Below, piece after piece: positions 8,901 through 14,836 of a stretch of DNA of 64,000 nucleotides. This DNA comes from Gaiella sp038230035. Its GTDB lineage: Bacteria; Actinomycetota; Thermoleophilia; Gaiellales; Gaiellaceae. The position numbers and the translations under genes are program-made. Numbering within the stretch: the stretch's first letter is position 1; each line of letters opens with the position of its first letter. The stretch is taken from positions 1 through 64,000 of the forward strand of contig JBBRNX010000008.1 of NCBI GenBank assembly GCA_038230035.1. Reading direction: 5' to 3'. The notes below the pieces were generated by a model that did no database searches, was not told the origin of the DNA, and saw only the letters and a program-made list of their open reading frames with translations.

Positions 8901-10140
8901 GCTAGTCTCGACCGCCGAGGACGGCTCCGTGATCATCTGGGATGCCCGCACCGCGCAACCCCTCGACCGCCTGAACGGTCACGCGAGCCGCACGCCGGGG
9001 ATCGCCTTCAGTAGTGACGGCCGAACGCTCTACACGTCGAGCCTCGACGGGGCCGTGTTCGAATGGGATCTCGGTACGACTCGCCGGTTCGGCGTCCCCT
9101 TCACAACGGTCGCCGGCCAGCAGCGCCTAGGCCCCGATGCCCAGTTCGCGCCGCCTCTTGCACTCTCGCCCGCCGGAACAAGGTTCGCCGTCCGCGTGAA
9201 GACGTCGAACATCTCGATCTACTCGACCTCGAGCCTGCGGCGGATCGGCGAGATCGAGACCGGCATGCCCGAAGTCATCGGCGTCGGCTGGTCATCAACG
9301 GGGGCACTTGCCGTCACCGGAGACGGTGGTCAGGTCAGGCTCTGGAATGCGAAAGGCAACCCTCGCTTCGTCGAGGCGCTAAAAGGGCTCCGCTCGAGCA
9401 ACGGACAGCCCGAGGCCGTGACAGAGGTGGCCTTTTCACCCGACGCAAGCCTGCTGGCTGCTGGGGACGTCAACCACACACCAGGGGCGACGCCCTATAA
9501 CCTCGGCAGCGTCGCAGTCTGGGATACCCGCACACGGAAGCTCCTCTGGAAGGTGACGAAGAAGGCTGCGATCAGCAACGTCGCATTCGCTCCCGACGGG
9601 GCCACCCTCGCCGCCGGCGACGAGAACGGAACCGTCGTCCTCTACTCAGCGCGCAGCGGAAAGGTGAAATGGAGTCTGCACCTTGACGGAGGCGGGCCCG
9701 AGACCGCCGCCTTCGCACCCAACAACACCCTTCTGACAGGAAACTGGGCCGGAATCCTCCAGATGTGGAACGCCGGGAACGGCAGGCAGATCGGACACCC
9801 GACGCTCGTTGGCGCCTCGCCTGTGGCAAGTATCTCGTTCGATCCCTCGGGAGATACGTTCGCAACCGCCGGCTCCGACGGACTCGCGAAGATCTGGACG
9901 ACCAACACCGAGCAGCAGTTCGGAGCAACGTTCCCCGGCGACCCAGGCCAATGGGGAAACGCGCAGTACACCCCCGACGGCTCGAAGTTGATCGTCATCT
10001 ACCAGGACGGAAAGGCGTCCGTCTGGCCGGTGTCCCCCGACGCCTGGGAGCGGCACGCCTGCGCCGTCGCCGGCCGAAACTTTACGCGCGAGGAATGGTC
10101 GCGCTACGTGAGCGGACACCGCTACTCGGCTGTCTGCTAG
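5947..10140 (+). CDS. Class III cyclase - nSTAND NTPase - transmembrane - WD40 receptor
   Basis: A 1397-residue multidomain signalling protein. Residues 1-170 are a class III nucleotide cyclase with metal Asp16 (LIADVRGYTRF) and Asp60 (ELRGDEALAVF). Residues 202-640 are a novel-STAND NTPase: entry motif NPYKGLRAFEEADAADYFGRE, Walker A GPSGSGKSS at 243-251, Walker B LLLVLDQLEE near 328-337, then a winged-helix-like EVAHEALLREWGRL segment. A transmembrane helix spans about 652-674. Residues about 735-1365 are WD40-type blades (repeated FSPDG/LSPDG and VWD/IWD/LWN). STAND proteins act as ligand-triggered switches. The layout suggests an outer beta-propeller sensor coupled to cyclic-nucleotide output, although several WD40-nSTAND proteins are defence-linked. 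A GATAAT box at 5935-5940 suggests a leaderless start. Confidence 0.9.
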   Translation: MSAPPPGAILTFLIADVRGYTRFTQERGDEAAALLATRFAEVARETVGAAGGTVIELRGDEALAVFESTRQAIRAAIDLQARFVEQTLADPTLPLAVGIGIDAGEAVRVHGGYRGGALNLAARLCSVADPGEVLISREVAHLARRVDGVKYVERGSIRMKGLAEPVPVIAARPELEDPSQNVAFRRALGPAAAVAGDELLTRNPYKGLRAFEEADAADYFGREALTEHLVERLSRTRFLGVVGPSGSGKSSVVRAGLVPELRRGVLPGSETWLVVQMFPGAYPLEELEAALLRIADNPPPSLMEQLEDGELGLLRALKRVLPDDGSELLLVLDQLEEVFTLVEDEARRTHFLAILEKAVMDPHSRVRVVTTLRADFYDRPLLYSGFAELLRDYVEAVVPLTPEEFERAISGPAEGVAMTLEPGLLSEMIRDVSSEPGALPLLQYALTELYERREGHVLTRDAYHEIGGVSGALAGRAESIYDDLNAPGQDAARQLFLRLITLGEGADDTRRRVNRSELEAMEVDQEALAEAIDDFGTSRLLSFDRDPRTSEATLEVAHEALLREWGRLRQWIDETREHVRMHRRLAAAARDWAEANRDSSFLLRGSQLAQFDVLADESQVALAGLEREFVNASRTESRRELLQQHRENRRLKTLLAGVGALLLLAVAAGVVAVSQRQSAKHEANIALARELGAKAVIEPRIDRAMLLAREAVRLNRSPQTEGTLLATLLRSPAAIGTFTLPIEARPCCSISLSPDGRTLAVPDNTGHLRFIDTESRQPRKVLSQFGFTNAPSYSPDGKLLGGFGQAKAPDVELLDARTFKTVRRLPLDRRWLSTPTGGSAPLLITPDNRTLLYVYDVLVGRNRSEGPAYIDRWDLRTGKLLGTVPVGAAGAGDAVLIDSGRGLVIAGAREVTFLRTATLKRLRSMPLPSNSTHSEALSPSGKTAAIGSDLGSISLVDLTSGRVNRGPGGHTVPVVHVKFSPDASKLVSTAEDGSVIIWDARTAQPLDRLNGHASRTPGIAFSSDGRTLYTSSLDGAVFEWDLGTTRRFGVPFTTVAGQQRLGPDAQFAPPLALSPAGTRFAVRVKTSNISIYSTSSLRRIGEIETGMPEVIGVGWSSTGALAVTGDGGQVRLWNAKGNPRFVEALKGLRSSNGQPEAVTEVAFSPDASLLAAGDVNHTPGATPYNLGSVAVWDTRTRKLLWKVTKKAAISNVAFAPDGATLAAGDENGTVVLYSARSGKVKWSLHLDGGGPETAAFAPNNTLLTGNWAGILQMWNAGNGRQIGHPTLVGASPVASISFDPSGDTFATAGSDGLAKIWTTNTEQQFGATFPGDPGQWGNAQYTPDGSKLIVIYQDGKASVWPVSPDAWERHACAVAGRNFTREEWSRYVSGHRYSAVC

Positions 10141-10390
10141 TGACCGCGCGAGACATAGCCGTGCCAGCCCTCGTCCGGACGGCCACCGGAGCGCAGCCGG
10201 CCGGAACGCGGCCGCATGTCAGGGGCGTCAGCGCACCGCCGCTTCCCGCGTGGGGCACGACGGCAGACACCCAACTTCGCTTGCACACGAACACGGGTTT
10301 ACCCCGGCCCGCCCACCTAGCCCGCGACGCGTTTGACCGGGCTGTCGGGTCGGCGGGTGTTCCAGGAAGTACCCGCCGGACCGCGAAGAG

Positions 10391-10454
10391 CCAGCTCCGC
10401 AGTCCCGCAGGCCGGGTACGCCCGCTGCGGAGCTGCGGAGCTGCGGAGCTGACC
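10391..10454. repeat. Long palindrome, copy 2 (downstream of the nSTAND-WD40 gene)
   Basis: The left arm CAGCTCCGCAGTCCCGCAG pairs with CTGCGGAGCTGCGGAGCTG on the right with two mismatches. The right side carries an extra CTGCGGAG unit, so it can pair in more than one register. It shares arms, CCGCAGGCC inner edge and GAGCTGACC tail with copy 1 at 5705-5756. The gap 10141-10726 otherwise holds only two more inverted repeats and no gene I can support. Confidence 0.75.
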
Positions 10455-10552
10455 AGAGGCCACCGAAACACCGTGCGCGACGGCCACGACACGGGGCAGA
10501 ACCGGGCGAAAGAGTCACATTTTCGCGTGGTCGAGGCCGGGTGCAGCAAATC

Positions 10553-10580
10553 GGTCACGGTTTCCGACGAAACCGTGACC
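10553..10580. repeat. 12-bp perfect inverted repeat
   Basis: GGTCACGGTTTC (10553-10564), a CGAC loop and GAAACCGTGACC (10569-10580) form a perfect 12-bp hairpin. No T-run follows. A shorter repeat, CTGACGG (10599-10605) with CCGTCAG (10622-10628), lies just downstream. These may terminate the upstream gene or bind a regulator of the secreted protein that follows. Confidence 0.6.
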
Positions 10581-10726
10581 CCGCATGCGTCGCCGAGTCT
10601 GACGGAGCGGAGGCTCTCTCACCGTCAGTAGTAGCCACGCTCCAGCCGACGAGCTCGACCTCGTGACGTGCCGAGTTGGCGCCGCCTCTTGTCCGCGGTC
10701 GTGCGATCCGCGAGACTCCACTGGAG

Positions 10727-11536
10727 GTGAGACGCGTTCCGACCGCATCCCTGGTCTTGCTGGCGGCTGTCGCAGCGCTCGCCTGGCTCGCGGCGGCTCC
10801 GGCCAGCGCGCATCGTTCAGGTTGCCACAGTGCACACAGTTGCCCGAGCGACCATCACACGTACGTCTGGTACGACAGCTCGGGCCGGGGCTGGGATTGC
10901 GCGGAGCCGGGTGCGTCGGAGTACGACCCCTCGCGTGACACGACCACGATCGTCTACCAGGGTCTGACCTACTACTGCCGAGCGGCGGCTGGGCAGTCGC
11001 CGCCGCCGCCTCCCGCGACCACGACGACGACGACCACCTCGACGGTGCCTCCGGCGACCACCACGACTCCCGGGACGACCGTGCCAGCTGCTGCGGCGTG
11101 TGGGGTTGAACGATGGACAGTGAAGACGCTTCAGGACAGGCCGACTCTCCTACCGGTCAAGGCGACGACCGTCGGCTACCTGGTGCGACTTCCGGCACCC
11201 GCGAGCCTGCCGAAAACGCGGCTGCCGTTCGAGCGTCGGGTGTTCAAGGTCACTGCCGCCGTTGTCCTTGTCCGACACGAGGCTGACAGTGATTTCCATC
11301 TCGTCTTGAAGGCAGGGGCCGACCGGATGATCGCGGAGGCCCCGCTCCCGGCCTGCGTACCCAAGGCAGCACCCGCCCGACGTAAGCAGATGGCCGTCGT
11401 ACGGGCGGCCGTACGGGTCTGCTCCAAGGCGGTCGTGACCGGCGTGGCGTTCTTCGACTTCAAGCACGGGCAGACCGGGGTCGCCCGGAACGCGATCGAA
11501 CTGCACCCGATCCTCGGCTTCCGCTGCCTGACCTGA
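10727..11536 (+). CDS. Secreted protein with Pro/Thr linker and conserved C-terminal domain
   Basis: Residues 1-28 (VRRVPTASLVLLAAVAALAWLAAAPASA) are a clear Sec signal peptide. A short Cys/His-rich module follows (GCHSAHSCPSDHHTYVW, later TYYC), then a Pro/Thr linker and a C-terminal domain with VRHEADSDFHLVLKAG and FFDFKHGQTGVARNAIELHPILGF. The C-terminal module is a recurrent uncharacterised domain in actinobacterial secreted proteins. The start is uncertain: GTG at 10727 gives an ideal signal peptide but GGAG is too close, and TTG at 10676 would extend it by 17 residues. Confidence 0.72.
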   Translation: MRRVPTASLVLLAAVAALAWLAAAPASAHRSGCHSAHSCPSDHHTYVWYDSSGRGWDCAEPGASEYDPSRDTTTIVYQGLTYYCRAAAGQSPPPPPATTTTTTTSTVPPATTTTPGTTVPAAAACGVERWTVKTLQDRPTLLPVKATTVGYLVRLPAPASLPKTRLPFERRVFKVTAAVVLVRHEADSDFHLVLKAGADRMIAEAPLPACVPKAAPARRKQMAVVRAAVRVCSKAVVTGVAFFDFKHGQTGVARNAIELHPILGFRCLT

Positions 11537-11874
11537 CCACGAAGGACGAACCACCCTCGCCCGTCGCGTGCTCCGAGTGCGGCCGACGGGTCAGCGACGA
11601 GGTCGCTATCGCGGAGAAGTGGACGTACTGGTCAGACGGGACCGGCGACCTCCTCCCGTACTGCCCGGAGTGCGCCGAGCGTGAGCTCACGGGGCGCCGG
11701 GTCGGGCCGGGGAGGGTGAGGAGCCCCCTAAACCTCGCCTGCGGAGGCGTCGATATCGAAGCATGGTTCCCAGGGACGGGGCTAAGCTCAGCGAGCAGTT
11801 CTTTTCTCACCCCACCTGGGGCGGCCCCCATCGGTGAGGATCCAGACATGTATCCCTGGCCGTTCCCCACCTGA
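11533..11874 (+). CDS. Candidate zinc-ribbon protein with possible CTG start
   Basis: A 113-codon reading frame encodes ACSECGRRVSDEVAIAEKWTYWS...DLLPYCPECAEREL: two CxxC knuckles spaced as in a treble-clef or zinc-ribbon fold. No ATG, GTG or TTG exists in frame after the upstream stop; the first plausible initiator is CTG at 11533, overlapping the TGA of the preceding gene. A degenerate second copy at 14289-14395 begins with ATG at the equivalent place, which supports initiation here. Residues after about 65 look less protein-like. Function unknown, possibly nucleic-acid or metal binding. Confidence 0.45.
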   Translation: MTTKDEPPSPVACSECGRRVSDEVAIAEKWTYWSDGTGDLLPYCPECAERELTGRRVGPGRVRSPLNLACGGVDIEAWFPGTGLSSASSSFLTPPGAAPIGEDPDMYPWPFPT

Positions 11875-12083
11875 CACCTGAGCGGGAGTTCGGCGGCGTA
11901 AGGAGACTGTTAGAGATCGTCTCCGTTGGGGGTTGGCGGGGTAGAACGTGGTCACAAGCAGGGGCGTGGTCGTGGCTTTTCCCGCGTCTCCCCTGTTGTG
12001 AGCCGAACGTGGTCGCCTGTTCGCTTTCTTACGGATCGGGCGGGCCTGAACGGTTCGCAGCCCACTCGTTAGAGGAGGTTCCG

Positions 12084-12701
12084 ATGAAACGTAGTCGTCT
12101 GTTGCGACATATGTCCCCGTCGATGGTCGTCGCCTGTGTGGCGTTGCTGATCGCGCTCGGGGGTACCGGCGTTGCTGCGGTGACCGCTGCGCTTCCGCAC
12201 AACAGCGTTGGCACCGCCCAGCTCCAGGCCAACGCGGTCACGTCGGCGAAGGTGAAGAACGGCTCGCTCTTGAAGGCTGATTTCAAGGTTGGCCAGATCC
12301 CGGCCGGTCTTCCCGGCCCGCCAGGCGCTCAGGGAGCGGCAGGCGCTGCTGGTGCTGCTGGTCCGGCCGGTCCGGCTGGCGCAGGAGCGAAGTGGGCGCT
12401 CGTCAAGTCTGACGGCACGATCGTCGCTCAGTCGGGTGGCATCACGTTGACGTCGAAGCCGGGCGTCGGGCAGTACATTCTCGACTTCGGCGCGGCAGTC
12501 ACCGGGCACCTGATCGTCGTCTCGTCGGCACACGCGAGCGATTTGGGCTTCCGCGGCGTCGTCTCGGCCGGGCCTTGCGGCGGGACCGCAGAGGGCAGCG
12601 CCTGCCCGAGCGGCAACGACACCAACCATGTCCGGGTGTTCACCGACAACGCGGGCGAGTCGGCGACCGCCGACCACGCCTTCTACGTCGCTGTGATCTA
12701 G
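12084..12701 (+). CDS. Secreted collagen-like protein
   Basis: A 205-residue protein with an excellent ribosome site (AGGAGG) before ATG 12084. Residues about 13-35 form a hydrophobic export segment (PSMVVACVALLIALGGTGVAAVT). The LPHNSVGTAQLQANAVTSAKVKNGSLLKADF module comes next; it is very common in Thermoleophilia surface proteins. A short Gly-Pro-Pro-like collagen tract (GLPGPPGAQGAAGAAGAAGPAGPAG) precedes a C-terminal beta-rich domain with two Cys. The likely role is an extracellular or envelope structural protein. A strong hairpin ends the unit. Confidence 0.85.
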   Translation: MKRSRLLRHMSPSMVVACVALLIALGGTGVAAVTAALPHNSVGTAQLQANAVTSAKVKNGSLLKADFKVGQIPAGLPGPPGAQGAAGAAGAAGPAGPAGAGAKWALVKSDGTIVAQSGGITLTSKPGVGQYILDFGAAVTGHLIVVSSAHASDLGFRGVVSAGPCGGTAEGSACPSGNDTNHVRVFTDNAGESATADHAFYVAVI

Positions 12702-12710
12702 CCGGTAGCT

Positions 12711-12741
12711 GCGGGCGGAGTCTTCACAGGACTCCGCCCGC
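12711..12741 (+). terminator. Terminator-like hairpin after the collagen-like gene
   Basis: GCGGGCGGAGTC (12711-12722) and GACTCCGCCCGC (12730-12741) form a perfect 12-bp stem around a 7-base loop, followed by TTCCCTC. It begins 10 bases after the collagen-like gene stop. The pyrimidine tail is weak, but the position and stability fit transcription termination. Confidence 0.7.
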
Positions 12742-12830
12742 TTCCCTCACGCGCTGTCCGCGAGGGGTGTTCTTGTCCCGGAGCCGGTGCCGGCCCCATG
12801 GCCGCCGAGCGGCATAGGATGGAGCAGTCG

Positions 12831-13073
12831 ATGGCCGACAGCGAACCCCGAGTACGCGCGATGAGCTACGCGAAGCGGGTAGTCGATGCCTACGGCTTTG
12901 CTGACTCGGACCGAGCCCAGTGGCAGCAGAAGATCGCGAAGGCGGCGCTCCGGGAGGATGACCTCGACTGGGATCAGATGAAAGAAGCCGCCTGGGCCAG
13001 CCGCATGCGGGAGATCCACGGGCAGCTCTACGACGAGTACCTCGCCTTCCGCGCCGAACAGAACCCCGGCTAG
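12831..13073 (+). CDS. Small hypothetical protein
   Basis: An 80-residue, highly charged, probably all-helical protein (YAKRVVDAYGFADSDRAQWQQKIAKAALREDDLDWDQMKEAAWASRMREIHGQLYDEYLAF). ATG 12831 is chosen because GGAG lies about six bases upstream; in-frame ATGs at 12819 and a start at 12798 are possible. No signal peptide, membrane segment or known motif is seen. Codon use is typical of the region. Function unknown. The 213-base gap to 13285 shows nothing recognisable. Confidence 0.6.
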   Translation: MADSEPRVRAMSYAKRVVDAYGFADSDRAQWQQKIAKAALREDDLDWDQMKEAAWASRMREIHGQLYDEYLAFRAEQNPG

Positions 13074-13285
13074 GAGGTTCCAGCTCGCGCCCGCCGGTGG
13101 ACCGTGTGAGTGTGCTTTGTCGCCGATGTCCGCTAGCGCCGCTCGACCTCGGCACACCGGCTCAGCAGCTCGGTCCCGCGCCTGACCGCGACTCAGGCGA
13201 CCATCCGGGAGACTAGGGGTTGTGGTTTCGGGAGAGGTCGCGGTCACCTGTTGCGCGTGACGACCTCGCGGGGTGGCATGAGACG

Positions 13286-14254
13286 ATGGTTCGGGTGAGA
13301 GTCAGGGGTTGTCTTCTGGTGGCCGGTGTCTTGGTGTGCCTCTACGCGGCCGCGGGTGCGGCCTCGACAACGCTCATTCACGATGCGAGGAGGGTGAGCT
13401 TCCGGAGCCGGCCGCGATCGTTCGTGATCATGCCTTCGCGGATCGCGCCGCTTGTTCCCGGCAGGCCCAAAGACGGGATCTGGCGGCGTACTGACCGTTG
13501 GGCGGGCACTCCTCCGCCCGTCTTGTTGACAAGCTTCCGCTTCAGCCGAGCCGATCCCCGTGACGTGGCGGACGTGGCCTGGATCAGGGCCGGCCGCACA
13601 CAGCTTGCGCTCTACCCCGGCGTCTACGGCCCAGGGCCAACGACGCTACCACGGGGCCCCGAACAAGTCCCGCTGACGGCCCGATCCCGTTTGCTAGCGA
13701 CGTTCAACTCGGGCTTCTACGAGCAGGACGCGAGCGCAGGTTTCTTTACCAACGGACTGCTCTACTACCCGATGATCCGGGGACTCGCGACCGTGATCGC
13801 CTACCGCGCCGGCCGCCTCGACATCATGCAGTGGAAGCTGGGGCGCCGCCTCGGCCCCGGGATCGTGATGGCCCGTCAGAACCTCACGCTGTTTGTCGAC
13901 AACGGGCGCGTCGACCAAGGACTTGCGAGCTCAATGCGCTGGAGCAACGCACCCGCGGTCTGGCGAACAGGCCTGGGGATCGACAGGCACGGAGACCTCA
14001 TCTACCTCGCGGCACCAAACCTCAACGCGCAGGATCTCGCCCGCCTGCTCGCGCACGCGGGCACGGTCAGGGCAATGGAGCTCGATATCAACGTCATCTG
14101 GCCGATCCTCGTCACCTACGGCGGCCGCGGCGCACATCATCCCTCGCTCTTCGTTCCCAACCCACACAACTACCGGGCCGATTCCTCACCCCAGCACCAA
14201 GGACTTCTTTGCCCTCTACCTCCGTGCCGACCAGCCTCCCAGGTAGCCGGGTGA
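13286..14254 (+). CDS. Phosphodiester glycosidase (NAGPA) family secreted protein, 3' end frameshifted
   Basis: After an N-terminal signal segment (GCLLVAGVLVCLYAAAGAAS) the protein has the phosphodiester glycosidase-like domain: LLATFNSGFYEQDASAGFFTNGLLYYP, WRTGLGIDRHGDLIYLAAPNLNAQDLARLLAHAGTVRAMELDINVIWP. The last residues are abnormal. The expected ending resembles RFLTPSTKDFFALYLR, and these words are encoded in the other two frames at about 14175-14235. Two single-base losses, at the GGG run near 14178 and the CCCC run near 14190, would explain this. The intact gene would then stop at 14246. Likely role: envelope or exopolysaccharide-related hydrolysis. Confidence 0.78.
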   Translation: MVRVRVRGCLLVAGVLVCLYAAAGAASTTLIHDARRVSFRSRPRSFVIMPSRIAPLVPGRPKDGIWRRTDRWAGTPPPVLLTSFRFSRADPRDVADVAWIRAGRTQLALYPGVYGPGPTTLPRGPEQVPLTARSRLLATFNSGFYEQDASAGFFTNGLLYYPMIRGLATVIAYRAGRLDIMQWKLGRRLGPGIVMARQNLTLFVDNGRVDQGLASSMRWSNAPAVWRTGLGIDRHGDLIYLAAPNLNAQDLARLLAHAGTVRAMELDINVIWPILVTYGGRGAHHPSLFVPNPHNYRADSSPQHQGLLCPLPPCRPASQVAG

Positions 14255-14288
14255 CGACGCGCCAGCAACCGACTTTACGGGCAGCGCG

Positions 14289-14395
14289 ATGAGTACTACG
14301 GCGAAGGGCGAAACGGGCGGTAGCCATACTGGTCGGACGGGACTGTGACCTGCTGCCGTACTGCCCGGGGTGCGCCGAGCGGGAGTTCGGGGCCG
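14289..14395 (+). pseudogene. Degenerate, truncated duplicate of the zinc-ribbon gene at 11533
   Basis: Bases 14327-14390 match 11625-11689 closely (shared TACTGGTC-GACGGGAC and TGCGCCGAGCG words) but carry a one-base deletion that breaks the frame. The first CxxC region is missing between the ATGAGTACTACG start at 14289 and the match. It is therefore a decayed partial copy, evidence that the 11533 gene was once duplicated within this region. Confidence 0.55.
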
Positions 14396-14419
14396 GGAAG
14401 GGGGAAGGCCCTGGGCTGG

Positions 14420-14689
14420 CTACTGCTTGTATCGGCGGAAAGGGTTGGGGATCGTCGCAAGGCGCGATCTAGCACCTGCCGTCGGCGTCGCCCCAGCGGG
14501 TTTCCCGGTGACGGTCGTCCTCACCTGTTCGATCAGCTTCCGCCCTTCCGGGCTGGTCGCGACCTTCCGCGCTTGGGCTAGTAGCTTGCGCCCCTCCTCG
14601 GTGCGGGCGATACGAACCGCGTGCCGGACAACCTTTCGTCCCGTGGGACTAGTCGCCACCTTCAGCACGCTCGCAAAGGGGGAAGGCAT
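14420..14689 (-). CDS. Small basic repeat protein, unknown function
   Basis: An 89-residue basic protein containing three imperfect repeats of about 15-17 residues: LKVATSPTGRKVVRHAV, RIARTEEGRKLLAQA and RKVATSPEGRKLIEQV, each with a (T/S)xxGRK(L/V) core. Repeats this regular argue for real coding, although the Shine-Dalgarno sequence is weak (GTGAG before the ATG). The Ala/Thr/Pro-rich tail ends in PFRRYKQ. The repeats could form short helices that bind nucleic acid or membranes. No family is recognised. Confidence 0.5.
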   Translation of the reverse strand: MPSPFASVLKVATSPTGRKVVRHAVRIARTEEGRKLLAQARKVATSPEGRKLIEQVRTTVTGKPAGATPTAGARSRLATIPNPFRRYKQ

Positions 14690-14836
14690 CAGCTCACTTT
14701 AGCCCCGCTCCCACCCGGAGTGCGCGAGCTACACCGTGGTACCACCCGCATCCTCAACGCCCTAGCGCTTGCACGACGGGGCGGCACGACGGCTCACCGC
14801 TAGCCAAAATTCGTTGCAGGTGGTACGAATCCACGG

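Noticed and set aside
11020..11090. CRISPR-like or microsatellite tract of ACGACGACG/ACCACC
   Set aside because: It is the coding sequence of a Pro/Thr linker in the secreted protein, with no spacer structure.
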